NCBI GenBank assembly: GCA_012861695.1
Contig: JAAOOA010000445.1
Location: forward strand, 1-64,000
DNA: 64,000 nt
Reading direction: 5' to 3'
Source: Trematomus loennbergii
Taxonomy: Eukaryota > Chordata > Actinopteri > Perciformes > Nototheniidae
Within the stretch, counting starts at the first letter, position 1. Each line of letters opens with the position of its first letter. The notes under the pieces are model-generated. The model was not told the origin of the DNA and searched no databases. It worked only from the letters and a program-made list of their open reading frames with translations. Positions 23,151 through 37,248 of this stretch are shown one piece after another. The position numbers and the translations under genes are program-made.

Positions 23151-23213
23151 GTCGATGGGTGTTTCTCAATGCCAAGGAAGGATCCTTCAGAGCCACTATT
23201 TCAAGGATGCAAT
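23151..23213 (+). mobile_element. Left piece of Harbinger/ISL2EU-like element split by copy 2
   Basis: It starts near GGGTGTTTCTCAATGCC and reads to TTTCAAGGATGCAAT, then resumes at 27203 with TATGTCATCGAATCCCGCC. The uninterrupted relative is at 172-540. Confidence 0.6.
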
Positions 23214-23902
23214 AGGCGCGTTCACACCAAGTACTTTTCCCACAGTAGTTCCTGAGAACTTTAGTTCATGAGAGTTCTTTTAGTTCTGATGAACTAAAGC
23301 AGATCGCGTTCACCAAAATGAGTTCCTGGGGGTGGATTAGGCAAATGAGCCGCTGACGTCACTTCTTCTTCTTCTGCTTAGCTTTTCCTGGCAGGCTGCA
23401 AACAACTTCACGGCGAGTACAGTAGGTGGCGGTATGCACCTTAAAGTTGCAATCCGCCAAAAAACCGAGAGAAGAAGAAAAAAAACTTCCGCTTCCGCTG
23501 TATGCTTCTGTTTACCTACACGGTATGGAGTTGACGTTTTGATGGTCGTGTTATACTGCTTCGTAACGGAGTTATTTAAGCCAATAACTCAGCCACAAAT
23601 ACAAATACAGATCGACCATTCAAATGCAATATAAATGCCGAGTCGGGGCGAAGGCGGTTAAGAAGCCTTAAAAGGATTAGACTACGAAATCACACGCTAT
23701 GGACATGTTTCGCCGTTGTACAGCCGAGGAGATGACCGTTATCACGCCGAAAAGAACTGCAATGGTACGTTCATTAAATCACATTAATACTATCTAATGT
23801 AGGATTAAAGGAGTTATGTAGGGCTAATTTGTGTCTTTGTATGTGTTCCAGATATGCGAATACTACGGAACTCTGGGTGAACAATAGAACGTCGGCCTGG
23901 TG

Positions 23903-24001
23903 TGCCAACGTGTGCAGTGGATCGAAGATTTCCGAATGTCCAAGGGCTCCTTTCAACTCCTCTGTATTCGCCTGGAAGCAACGTTGTGGAGAGGCATCTG
24001 A
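23903..24001 (+). pseudogene. Harbinger transposase N-terminal fragment (copy 2)
   Basis: It has the same reading as 15159-15058: CQRVQWIEDFRMSKGSFQLL, then CIRLEATLWRGI and a stop. It is identical in protein sequence to copy 1 over this stretch. No catalytic core follows. Confidence 0.5.
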
Positions 24002-24683
24002 ACAGCATGGACATTGTAAATTGACAATAAAGCTGATATTTTGTACTGTGCATTTGGTTCTCTTTTATTTACCAGTCAACAGACACAATTACAATAGTGC
24101 TGACACCTTAGTGCAAAGATTAAATGTCAGTATCAAAACAGTACTCATACTGTATATTTGTATATTAATGAGTATATTATGTTAAATGTGTGTTAAAGAC
24201 AATGGGATGAGGTTGAAAGCTCTTTAAAAACGTTTGTATACATACATGTTAACATGCACACCTGAAGAACTACGTTACACACACACAGGTTAGTCTGTGT
24301 ACAGCTGCTGGTTTAAACAAAGACAGTCATAGTGCTAGTGCCGTGCATGTAGGTTCTCTTTTATTTATCAGCAGCAGATCAATAAGTGTCAGTAGTATCA
24401 AAACAATATAATAACAGTGGCAATAAATATATATATATATAATAACAATAGGTAGGCTCAGCAGCAGACACACCTTTGTGCAAAGTTAGGTGTCAGTATT
24501 AATAACAGTGGCATATATATATATAATACAAAATTAACTGTCACAGGTGTAGGCAATTTGGGGTGAAGTGTCTTGCCCAGGGACACAACGACATCCTGAC
24601 TGCAGTGGGGTTTGAACCTGTGCTCCCCTGATCCGAACACCAACGCACCACCACTGCCTCCCAACAAGTCATTGTACAGTTTA

Positions 24684-25338
24684 TCAACGACAAGTTTTTC
24701 TTAATTTTTGTATTGAAGGCCTGTTGGATTTAATCAGCTCGCTTAGCACTTCCAGAAGCCCAGCCTGAAAGGTATTTTGTTGCTCCACCTGGCACCATGA
24801 GCGGCTAGTCGTCCGATTCCTGGGCCTTGTGTGAATGCAGCAGCCGTTCGTCGTGCATCTCCTTGGCACGCAGGTCCTCATTCTCCTTGCTGACCATAGC
24901 ACGGCAGTCCATGGTGTCAAGGAAGCTGTCATCGCGTGCCCACTTTCCTAAGGTGAAATATGCAAGATACAAGATCAGTTTAATCGCAACAACGACACAA
25001 CATTGTCCAAATACCAGAAGGGGAGCAGCCCATAACAGAGAGCCCCCCACGTCAGAGTCATCACTGTGGGCGATCTCCACCTCTGAGGCCCAATCCCAAA
25101 CCACTCCCTCGACCCTACCCCTCCGTGACGGAGTGAACTCCGTCTGTAGCCACACTCGCAGCTCAACGAGGCTCCCTCCTGTCAGATGGAGGGAGTAAAT
25201 ACAGCGGCAAGCTTTGGGACAAACTCCCCTCTCTCCGGCAGAAACAGGAAATGCCGTAACTGTATGTAACAACGGTTTCAAATCAGCTTCTCTTAGACAA
25301 AAAATGTAAATTAATAACTCAAATAAAACTCCAAACAT
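24684..25338 (-). CDS. Unidentified ORF in Harbinger copy 2, with coiled-coil-like end
   Basis: The frame starting at 25338 (MFGVLFELLIYIFCL) matches copy 1 for 157 codons and then reads NEDLRAKEMHDERLLHSHKA and QESDD with a stop at 24805. In another frame the DNA continues with CQVEQQNTFQAGLLEVLSEL to about 24684. Glu/Gln-rich helices followed by LLxVLSELI look like the C-terminal tail of Harbinger Myb-like accessory proteins, so the two frames may be one decayed coding exon. No family assignment is certain. Confidence 0.3.
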
Positions 25339-26765
25339 CTTTCATTGTGTTACTTTTTTGTAAAGCTCTTTTAGTTTTAAACCTGATGTTTATAAGCTTC
25401 TTAGTTTTTGCAACAGTCTGTAAATATACACAACTTTATAATAAAATGCACACATTTACCTTTTTCTAGACTAAACACAGGTATGATCCTAAGTTAAAAA
25501 CATATGAGGTTATCATGAGGTTGTTAACATCGCAATTTATCAGTGGATGTTTGCTGGAACTACTTTAACAGCGTGTTTCCTGACGGACACACACAGCGTG
25601 ACTCCGGTCAGGTAGAGACCGGTCTCAAGTCAGCACCGATGCAGACTCGCTGTTTGAGGGCTTGATAGCCCACTCCCCCTCCACACCTCTCCACACTCGT
25701 TGGTTTGGAACAGCACTTAATGTGGCGGACCCTCCGCGCGAACGGAGGGGTAGTGTGTAGGGGTAGGGTGTAGCAAGTGTGTTTTCACCTCCGTTCCCTC
25801 CTGTTTGCTGCAGTATGGCAGCAGCGGTCAGGATGGGATCCTCTGTGATCAGATAGTGGTCCTGATGGTGTCCGCTGACCGGGCGCAGGCTGCCTACTCT
25901 CAGCGGGCTGAACGTGGAAACTGTGTTTCTCTGAGGGATCCTCCATGTAGTCTGATAAGCCTTCTGAGGAAACAAGGTCAAACTATTTAGGATAATACTA
26001 TGAGAAGGATACAATGTTTTAGGCAGTAAATAGAATTTCAATTACATTTCTACTTCAATGTGCAAAAATATTAGAACATCAGTCTTTGTGGCATGCAGGT
26101 AATCAACTGTTTAAGCTTTTACCATTAACATGTAGAATGAATGTTGCAAATTACTTGAAATTATAGCATCGACAATCTATTGTTTACCTCTATGCATTAG
26201 CCACAGAGGTAGCATTATGTCCAGCTAGCATGCTAATTGCTAACGTTATATTATCGTTTTTTTTAGGGGAAAACTAGTTTCTAATCCTGAGAGAAACACC
26301 TCGCCTGAAACACACGATTAGTGCCATGAGTTAGTGAAGCAAATTACAGAACATTGCACACTTATTCACAAGTCAAAACGTGTTCCAGCTAGCATGCTAA
26401 TTGCTAACGATATATTATCGTATTTATCCCGGAGGGGAAAACTAGTTTCTAATCCTGAGAGAAACACCTCGCCTGAAACACACGATTAGTGCCATGAGTT
26501 AGTGAAGCAAATTACAGAACGTTGCACTTATTCACAAGTCAAAACGTGTTCATAGCGGGCACGGCTGAGAATAGCTAGCTAGCTAGATGTTATTAGCCAG
26601 CTTGGACATAACGTTAGCAAGTTCTACCAAGTTCTACCATGGCTAGCTCGATCTACTGAGCAAATAAAAGTACATCTAAGACCAGTATTGTGCAGATTAA
26701 AACAGTGCAGTGCATGTATTTTATTTTACCTTCGTAGTCGTCACGACATGACTTTGCCAGGTCTG

Positions 26766-26879
26766 CTAACTTTGCTGATCCACTGAAACTGCATGCAGTA
26801 GAAGCTTCAGAATGTGGCGCTTCGCGTCCTTCGAGTAAATCGCCAGAAGCGCAGACACATCATCATCACTCCAATTGAT
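26766..26879 (-). pseudogene. Myb/SANT-like domain start (copy 2)
   Basis: Mirror of 12203-12316: INWSDDDVSALLAIYSKDAK followed by RHILKLLLHAV and a stop at 26768. One acidic change (E to D) separates the two. Confidence 0.5.
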
Positions 26880-27202
26880 TTATTTGGTGTTGCTATAATA
26901 ACTGCTTTCACAAAAGGAATCTCTTCGTGTGTGCTGCGAAGCGAGGAAATACAATGGCCGCTTACAACAAAAAATTCGGAGTCAAACGGGCGTGGTTTGC
27001 ATTCCGCACAGCCAATCAGACGTAGGAACTACTTTCTCCCACGACAGACCCTGCTCTGTAGCGGGGACTGAAAAGCGAGTCTCGCGAACTAAGTTGAGCT
27101 AAAGTAGTTCCTGGGGCTTTTTGGTGTGAACGCAAATATATCGTAGTTCTGATGAACTATTGTGGGAAAAGTACACCAAAGTACTCCGGTGTGAACGCAC
27201 CT

Positions 27203-27480
27203 TATGTCATCGAATCCCGCCGAAGGACTCCAATGTCCAGGATCCTTGGAATTCTACCGAGGACTGAGTCCTTCGTTGCAGGAAAATTTCAAGGCTGCTC
27301 ATGTGGATCATCGGTGGTCTTAAATTACCCACAATTCTTTGCGCACGGACGAATTTCCAAAATCTTTGGCGAACAATGGCTGAATCCAGGCAGTAGACAT
27401 TTAAATGTAAGTATGTTCAGTGGCGTAGAAAATGTGTTTGTTACATTTGTTATCACCATAAATGTGTTAAAGTAAAGCAA
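27203..27480 (+). mobile_element. Right piece of split Harbinger/ISL2EU-like element
   Basis: It continues the sequence left at 23213 and matches 500-180 read on the minus strand (TCTACCGAG, GTGGTCTTAAA, TTTGCGCACGGAC). The right terminus was not identified. The transposase pseudogene at 28631-29818 might belong to this element, which is inference. Confidence 0.5.
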
Positions 27481-28630
27481 GTTCATAATTAGCTTGTCTA
27501 CATAGTTCAGCATAGCGGATTTAAATTAACCTTAGCGATGCATACAGTTACTACCTGCATAATAAAATATCTCTCTAAGTTACAAGGATGACCTTATTTT
27601 ATCAACCTCAAACAGAAGCCGTTTGTTCTACAGTATTATCCCACTTAACGCTTAACACTTGTCTATTTCGTTTTAACCTTTATACAGTCTATGGTTTTAA
27701 CTTGCAGGCTACGATTAGCATCGTTAGCACAGATGTAGCTACCACTCGCTTACACGCTAACCCAAGCCTTAACATTCATTACGTAGCTGATTAAAATCAT
27801 AAACACATAAATAAGTACTCGAATTTCACTTACCGCAAAACCGCATTCATGCACCGTCTGTTTTAACCGCAGAGCGAGTCACAATAGTCCGATATAAGCA
27901 TGAAGACACGGACCGTTAGCCCCGCAGTCATCTGGTTCGACCTGACTATGGCTGTGACTGTGTGACTGACCCGAGCCTCGTCGTTCTGATAGCTCCGCCC
28001 CTTCGCTCCAACCCCCCTCCCTCCCCCCACATCTACAGGTGAAAATTACTTTTGCGACACATTCATCGCAAGAAGTGTAGCAAAAGTCAAGGCCGCAGAT
28101 TCGTCGATTTATACTGCCACAGAGCAGATTCGTGAAGTTGTAATGACTGATTTGAGAGGTTGTAATAATCAAGTTGCAGTTGTAATGGAAAATATATTTT
28201 AAAAATATATATTTTTCTGCAAGTGAACATTTCATCACTAAGTTCATTTCTTTTCTACAAGCTCCAAAACTTTTTTTTTTCTTCTGTGACTTCAAATGTG
28301 GTTCACAGATACGTGGATATTTTATTCAAGTGTAAATGTATGCACACAAGCTCAGATATCTTTTCTGCAAGTGCTCACATCAGGTTTTACACGCTCTCGC
28401 ATTTTGCACCATATCTACCTTCATAGTTTATCCTCCAGAACTTTTTCAAGGCTGCAAACAGGAGAACGTTTTATGTTAGTTTAGTGGTTCAGTCCTGGAG
28501 AGATGATCATTTTACAAAATACAGTTACTCAAGTACATAAGCAGATTGTGACATGGGATTTGAGCAATGTTCTTCACCTGTGCAAAATAGTCATGGTCCA
28601 GTGGAGCAACAGCAAGTGCGGACACCTCGT
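27481..28630. other. Non-coding interval
   Basis: Mostly AT-rich. 27880-28035 is GC-richer, with CCGCCCC and a CCCCCCTCCCTCCCCCC run. I see no gene or clear repeat. Confidence 0.4.
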
Positions 28631-29818
28631 TCACAAGGGTGGTGGATGAGGTGGTGGCCGCCATGCTGCTCCACTCTCACTTTCCCCACCACCTTCATGC
28701 GCAGTAGGTGGCTGGTTGTCCTCCTCCAGGGCGGCATCTTCTGGAGGTTGGTCGTCCCCAACCCCGACACATATATTGTGTAAAATTGCACAGGCTGTCA
28801 CAACCTGTGCACAAGGCAGAGCAGAAAAAGGACAAAACAAAGTGTGAGGCATAGTATTTTATGTGACTATGCAATTGTTAGGCATTAAGACAGTCTTAGT
28901 ATAGCAGGATAAGGATATTAGGATTTCAATTAACTAATTTGCTACAGAAACATTAGAATGATTCATTACCTTGAGGACAAACTCATGATGTACTTCAAGT
29001 GCTTCTAAGAAGATGCACCTGAAGCGGGTTTTCATCACCCCAAAGGCCCGCTCAATGATTGAGCGACCCCTGGAGTGATGGTAATCAAACCGGTGTTCTG
29101 CCATGCCTCTCACTGGCCTCTTATATGGTGCGATAAGGGCCAAGGGTACCTGTAGACATGGGTAGCCACCATCAGCTAGGATGAAATACCCTGGTGGAGG
29201 GTAAGTACCCCTAGCGTAGATGGAGCTGTTCTTAAGGATCCGTGCATCAAGCAAGGATCCTGGGTAACCCACACAAATGTCCACAAAGTGTCCCTGATGG
29301 TCACAGACGCCCTGCAACACAACTGAATGGAACAGCTTCCTGTTGAAGTGGTCTTGACCATCAGGGACACCTGGGCATTTGATTCGGATGTGGCAGCTGT
29401 CAATTACCCAGCTGCCTTGCGAAAGGCTTGGTGGTGAGCCAACCGGGCAAAACCATCACCAACCACCTCCACGCGCGGGAGACGGACAAACTGGGGCAAG
29501 AAGGCCACCACCTCATCCACCATCCTGTGGACGGACGGCAGATACACATCGAAGACACGGGAGACCACTCTGTAAGCGGAGCCACTGGCAACCCAAAACA
29601 GAAACACCAGGGTCTCCAGAGTTGGCCCCCATCCGTGTTGCCTCCGTCTTCAGCGCCACTAGGAGCTGCTGGGTGGCCTCCCTGCCCAGCCGAAAGTCAG
29701 GGCGGGGGTCCTCGTCTGCAAAATATCTCTGGAGGACTGGCACAGTGGCATTAATAATGCAGTAATGATGGGCCTGCACAACATAAAGAATAGAGGGCAG
29801 TTTCAGTTTACTTGACAT
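28631..29818 (-). pseudogene. HARBI1-like Harbinger transposase, two exons, frameshifted
   Basis: On the minus strand an exon runs to a donor at 28970/28969 (CTCAAG/GTAATG), with a 165-bp intron and an acceptor before 28804. It begins either at ATG 29818 or, more likely, at an acceptor before AHHYCIINATVPVLQRY (29774). Domains in order: DFRLGREATQQLLVAL, VFLFWVASGSAYRVVSRVFD, the DDE core and VVTACAILHNICVG. The catalytic residues are kept: Asp in VIDSCHIRIKCP (29399-29401), Asp in ILADGGYP (29171-29173) and Glu in SIIERAFGVMK (29051-29053). Frameshifts near 29610 and 29415 break the frame. In active elements this nuclease cuts and inserts DNA at 3-bp targets. The upstream part is cut off by the TTAA element at 29833. 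Confidence 0.85.
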
Positions 29819-29832
29819 TTGTTTATTGTTAA

Positions 29833-30908
29833 CCTGTTAAGCCCTGAGCCTGTTTTTCAGATTTCTTCACTTCTAAAAGGGGAAAATTAATCATCTTTTT
29901 CTCAAAGCAATGATAAACCTGTCAGTTGGATGTAGAAAAGTCAGAATCAATATAGATGTTTTATTTAAAGTAAATTCAGATTGAACATAGTAAAACTGTA
30001 AATTATAGTGTCCGTCCAAAAAACAACATTACTTATAGTAAAAACCACCCTTGAATGATGGGATAGTAGACTAAAAGCTTTAGGAATCCAAACTATAACA
30101 TATAATAAGTACCCTGTATCAAGATTGATGCAAAACAAGTGAAATTGACCCTTTTAGAGAGGTTTAGAAAAGAAACCCACCTCTGGGGTCATTCGGGTGT
30201 ATTTGCCATATCTCTGGAACCCATTGGTCGATTTTGATGATTGACACCTCTTTTTAACCATTAAAGCCAATAGAATCGAGAGGGGGTTCCTAAATCCATC
30301 TAAACATTACCATTGGTGAATGAGTGATGCGCAGCCAGCATGCCCAAAACCGGAAGCTGGGTTACGCTCTCATACACTCTATATGAAAACTCCGGTTATT
30401 GACATAAATATTATGATGGATTATCAGTAATAATTTCAAAGTGACACAGAAACATTGGATTAACCTTCAGCAGCGGTTATATGCATTGTAATGCCATTGA
30501 ACACAACTTTTGATCAGAAAACAGCAAAGGTAAGACGTATTTGCCGTTTTGGCCACGTAAAGGGAAGTTGTGTGTTGGCCTTCGCTGCCGTGAGTTCTGA
30601 TCGCACAGTGATGATACTTATACCATTGGAATCTGTGGAATCTCAGCTTTCATATTATTCAGCCCTAACCCTTTGTGCAGATCCGATGAAGTATAAATAT
30701 TTCTACCGTGAGTTATGTGCTAAGTGCGTTAGCACTCTTTCGCTTAGTGCTAATTTAGAGACTCGGTGTTAGACTTGTGTTTTGTTTCGGTAAAAATGTT
30801 TCATATCGTCAGTTAGCTGAGTTTCTTCTCGTTAAGTGGGTATGACACATTCATAGTTTCTTAAATGTATGAAGCCCTCAGACGCTGTTGCTGCCCGGGC
30901 TTAACAGG
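29833..30908. mobile_element. TTAA-target element, family 3, copy 1 (1076 bp)
   Basis: It has perfect inverted tips CCTGTTAAGCCC and GGGCTTAACAGG with TTAA on both sides (29829-29832, 30909-30912). The interior is mostly non-coding and matches 58504-59631 in the opposite orientation (CAAAGCAATGATAAACCTGT, CTAAAAGCTTTAGGAATCC). The features fit a piggyBac-like non-autonomous element. Confidence 0.85.
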
Positions 30909-30912
30909 TTAA

Positions 30913-31588
30913 TGGTTATTTTTGGCGTGTGTTTACATTATTAAAAAAACAATTTCAATGTGATTACACATTTTCTCCATATCGATAAGTGTTAGAACGA
31001 CTACAAACATGCACAAACTATATATGTGACCTGCTCTATCGAAATCAGTCGCATTGACCCGAAGACACATTTTGAGTTGTATACACTGTTGGAAAGAGGA
31101 GATTCCTAGCTTTCTAATGATATCATGATTGTTTTTGGACTCCAAATATTAAGCAAATTATGTCACATTATATAATGACTGTTACAGTCATCATTTTGAG
31201 AAAAAGGCCTTCAAAGTTTCCTCTTCTCTGGAATCCATCGATCTGATTGATTATTAGCGGAGCAAATGATCAAAGTAGTACGGAGGGAAATATTTTAGTT
31301 TGGATTACTGGTCTGGGGGAAGCTCGCGAGTGTGTGTGTGTGTTTGTGTATTTTTGCGTTTGTTTCCGGGGAAAACACTCACGAGAAACACCGGCTGTTG
31401 TTATGCCTGCTGTGACGTCAAGTTACTCCGTTCTCCGCTTGTAATTATGCCGTTACAAGCTTCAAAGTTGTATTTATCATCTGAATTTGCCGAAACAAGT
31501 TAAATATTCTGAAAGCCAAGACTTTATTGGAAATCAGATGAAAACAAACTGTAACGGACCCTGCCGTGTTATCTATGATTACTATACG
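30913..31588. other. Non-coding interval
   Basis: No recognised gene or repeat, apart from a short TG run at about 31329-31344. Confidence 0.4.
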
Positions 31589-31596
31589 CCTTACAT

Positions 31597-32076
31597 TAGG
31601 GCTGTGCAATTAATCGTATTTTAATCGCAATTACGATTTTGGCCTGCCACAATTACAAAAACAACATAATCGAAAAAAACAATTATTTTGCTTTGCTAGG
31701 TTGTGACAGTGCACTGCAACATATTTGATCTAATTAATTTTGTCTATTTATTTGTATTTATCATATTTATATATATTTTAGTAGCTTGTGGAAGTGCGCT
31801 CCAAAATATTTGTTGATCTTGTTTATTGGTATTTATTATTTTGATATTATTTATTTAAATGTATCATTTATTTTTGTATTGGTTTTTCAGTTGAATTATA
31901 CGTTCAGGGTAATCAACAGTTAAAAAGATACTGTTCAAATTATTATTTGTATTTGTTTTAAAGTTCAATAAATTGATTTTTTCAAAGTCAATGAATAATC
32001 GTATTTAATAATCGTGATATCAATTATTGACCCAAATAATCGTGATTATGATTTTTGCCATAATCGCACAGCCCTA
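31597..32076. mobile_element. hAT MITE (480 bp), copy 1
   Basis: The ends are TAGGGCTGTGC and GCACAGCCCTA, with a perfect 8-bp duplication CCTTACAT at 31589-31596 and 32077-32084. The interior is rich in AATCGTGATTATGA-type motifs and has no transposase. A relative lies at 62435-62743. Confidence 0.9.
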
Positions 32077-32084
32077 CCTTACAT

Positions 32085-32439
32085 TCATATTTCAGCTGGA
32101 GGTAGGGGGAGTGGCGCTGCGGAAGAGCAGAGCGTGAGTGAGAGGTGCTGTCATCTTCCCTTTACAAGCTTCAAAAATGTATTTATCGTGTGATTTTAAA
32201 ACGTAGCAGCCTGCGGTTGCTCTTTAGCTGTTCTATGAAGGTAAACACAGTGAAGTAAACAGTAAAAGGCACAGCTCTTTGCAGCTGGTGCTGCTCTTCT
32301 CAGATTCTGCTGAGTTACACGTTACTGCCTCCTGGTGCTGCAGAGATTTCATGAAGTGAAGGAGGTTTTCCTTCTTTAAAACAGACTGGGGCACAGATAC
32401 TGTGTCCAGACTGTGCTTAATCAAATAGCTCTACACCCC
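32085..32439. other. Non-coding interval
   Basis: I see no gene or repeat unit. A short minus-strand frame at 32424-32233 is not supported. Confidence 0.4.
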
Positions 32440-32600
32440 TGGCCGAAATGTCGCTAAAAGGAAGTCCGAGTTCGAAATATATCTCAAATAATGTATGCAT
32501 GCCATTTCCCCACATAAACATAACAGTCTGCAATGAAACGTCTGTCTCCTGTGCGCTCCACTTCCTACTTGGCGCACCGGTAACTTTCTCATGCTTTTTT
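32440..32600. repeat. Duplicated upstream flank of zinc-finger block (copy B)
   Basis: Direct repeat of 1-165 (CAGTCTGCAATGAAACGTC, TTGGCGCACCGGTAACTTTC). Confidence 0.75.
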
Positions 32601-32750
32601 TTTTCATTGCCCTTTAGGGGCTTCATACAATACCAAAACAAATATTTAAAGTCGAGTCTTTTATCAAAGTTAGTCAAGCAAGTCTCAAGTAAAAAAAATA
32701 TGCGACTCGAGTCAAGTCATGTGACTCGAGTCCCCCACCTCTGGTATATA
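32601..32750. mobile_element. Probable short DNA element next to copy B
   Basis: It ends ATGTGACTCGAGTCCCCCAC then CTCTGG, with repeated GACTCGAGTCAAGTC motifs common in fish MITEs. It is absent from the copy A flank. The left end is unclear. Confidence 0.4.
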
Positions 32751-32932
32751 CTGTGGTTAGAATGTTGCTGTATTACTGTATCTAATATAATACAAATATA
32801 ATAAACACAAACAGTTAGTAAAAGTAGCATTTTGTTAACTCAAGGTTTATATTAAGAGTTTTTATTGTGTTAACTGTATGTATTTATGCTTTTTAGATTT
32901 ACTTTCTCTCTTTCTCTGTCCGTCTGTTCTAG

Positions 32933-34898
<1,966 letters not shown>

Positions 34899-34959
34899 TT
34901 TTGAACAACTATGAGAGTTCTGACTAACAGACTTCAATTCATAGTCAGTCTTTTTTATG

Positions 34960-36072
34960 TAACCTGGACAAGCCCTGAGGTCCTCCTCAGCTTTTTAAAT
35001 ATCCCTAAATTCCCCAAATAAAATGGGTGAGGCTTTTCTCCACTACGCTCCCAAACTGTGGAACACCAGGAAATATCAGAGAGGCTCAGTGGACATTTTT
35101 AAACGCCAGCTAAAGACACATCTCTTTAGATTAGCTTTTTATTAGCAACCCCCCACTTTAAATGGTGTTTTAGTCTTTATTATTTACCTACTTTTATATT
35201 GTTTTATTTATGATATAGGAAGGGTTTTATCTTATATTAGTTATTTAACAGTTTCAATAACAACATTTATGTTAACGTTGGTTTCTTTATATTTTAATCG
35301 TTTAACCTTTATTAGAATTATGACGTTTTTATTTCTATTATTAGTTTTATTTCTGTTGTACCTATATGTTCACTTTACTTTATAGGGTTTTATATTGTTG
35401 AATCTATTCACCTGTCTTGTGTCTTATCTTTCCGAGATAAATCATATTTTTTTTTTACTGTATTTCATTGTTATTGTCATACCTTTTACCTCCTTGTGTA
35501 TCTTAACCTGTTACAATGTTATATTTTGCTGCATGTATCTGTAAAGGTCTTAACATCTGAGGGGACTTTCTTGTTGTTTTTTTTAACTTGTGATGTGTCG
35601 CCATTTTGTAAAGGACTTTGAGCTGCACGTGCTGTATGAAAAATGCTGTATGAAAAGTGCTGTATAAATAAAGCTTTATTATTACAACAGTTTTTTATGT
35701 TCTAACCAGCGTTCACACTATGCCAACACAAGGCCACAGAGATGCTGTTTCTCCAATTTAGTTGATGTTTGTAATGGTTCCTGAACTATGAAGAAATGTT
35801 TTACTATGCTGTGTTTCAACCATGGTTTTCTAATAGCCTTGTATTCCTTTTTTTAAATATTATATCTCAACTGCTAGCCTCGTTAAGCTGCATTGAAGGA
35901 ATTTAGTTTCACTGTTCATTAATCTGCCGAGTAGTTTCTCCAATAATCTGTTTGGTTAATAAAATGTTGTGACTTTAAACTTCTATTGGATGTTTTTGAT
36001 AGTTCCTGTTGAGTTAGCAGTCTGTTCTGGGTTGCAGTCGAATTGTCCAAAAATCAGCTCCTATCGTCTTTT
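34960..36072 (+). mobile_element. L2-like 3' remnant forming the zinc-finger tail (copy B)
   Basis: Paralogous to 3788-4860, with the same HYAPKLWNTRKYQRGSVD frame and the same AT-rich tail. It has small indels and an extra AAATGCTGTATG near 35640. Confidence 0.65.
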
Positions 36073-36500
36073 CCTATCCACTATTACCGGGGTTAATGCC
36101 TTTACTTATGTTTACCGATCAGCAACGTGGTATAAAAAGCTACGAACAAAGAACGGGAGGCAACAAAAACACGGTTAACGAATAAAAGCACGGATAAATC
36201 ACCCTCCAAGGATAAACTAACTCTTTGTATGTGTTTTAAAAGTCTCTTAAACACATTACATTCGGTATAAAATCTGCATCAACGTCTTTAGCAACATGTA
36301 GCTTCTGAGGACCGGAAGCTAGAAACGGACCGCCGCAATGCATCATGGGATTGTAGTTTTTCTTTTAAACATAATTTCACTGCCCCCTGTGGTGAAAAAA
36401 CTAACGGTATTAAAATAATGAATAATTACATTATTATTAATATTAATAATTCTTATAATAATAATATATAAACATGGGACTGGTATGAAATTTTAAACAT
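36073..36500. other. Segment present only in copy B
   Basis: About 430 bp between the zinc-finger tail and the L2 3' end that copy A lacks (A joins TCGTCTTTGT directly to TGGGAACAAT at 4851-4870). It includes GCATCATGGGATTGTAGTTT and an AT-rich stretch at 36395-36480. It could be an insertion in B or a deletion in A. Confidence 0.5.
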
Positions 36501-37248
36501 TGGGAACAATGTTTTTGTTTGTAATAAAAGGCATAAAACACATCCAGTAAAAGATAGGATAAAACACCAATGAGAAACAGCTACAAACTCACCTCCTCCT
36601 CCGACGCCCCAAAAGCCTGTCGGAAAAGGTGAGTCTTTAGCTGCCCCTTAAAAACCTCCACAGAGACAGAGGCTCTCAGTTTCTGGGGGAGTTCATTCCA
36701 TAGGGGCCACCGCCTCAAAGGCACGGTCCCCCTTAGTTTTTAGCCTGGTTCGGGGACCCTTAAGAGCCTTGCTCGGAGGACCTCAGGGCCCGGGTTGTCT
36801 GTGAGGGTGGATAAGGTCGTTAATGTAGGCGGGGCTTGGCCATGGACAGCTCTATATGTATAACCAATATATTGGGTTCTGAGATGGACAGGGAGCCAGT
36901 GCAGGGCAGAAAGGATCGGAGTGATGTGGCATGTTTTTTTTGGACCGAGTGAGTAACCTGGCTGCAGCATTTTGGACCTGTTGTAGCCGTTTTATTGATG
37001 TTTTGTTGAGGCAGGAGAACAGAGCATTACAGTAATCAAGCCGGGATGAATAAAGGCATGGATAGCCATCTCCAGTTCTGCATTGGATAGAAAGCCCCTG
37101 AGCTTGGCAATGTTCCTGAGGTGGAACAAACAGGTACGGGTCAGGAGTTGATGTGTTTGTCTAGTAGCATAGACTGATCGAAGGTCACACCAAGGTTTTT
37201 TATGTTTGCCCTAACGTTACCACTAAATGAACCCAGGTGGCTTGCTAC

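Larger units (their letters stand above)
23214..27202. mobile_element. PIF/Harbinger element, copy 2 (3989 bp, inverted relative to copy 1)
   Basis: The ends are AGGCGCGTTCACACC and GGTGTGAACGCACCT. The flanking 3-mers are AAT and TAT, so the target duplication is imperfect, unlike copy 1. Gene pieces match copy 1 in reverse order. Copy 2 keeps about 275 bp (24594-24868) missing from copy 1, lacks the 24-bp minisatellite and the 13233-13539 segment, and carries an internal duplication of the GCTAGCATGCTAATTGCTAA region at 26220-26260 and 26390-26430. It sits inside an older Harbinger-like element. Confidence 0.85.

Noticed and set aside
24548..24660. tRNA-like or SINE-like sequence (GGGTTTGAACCTGTGCTCCC)
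   Set aside because: It resembles the B-box-like ends seen in fish repeats, but no complete cloverleaf or A/B box pair could be drawn.
28590..28783. Plus-strand ORF opposite the transposase second exon
   Set aside because: Antisense shadow of the Harbinger transposase.
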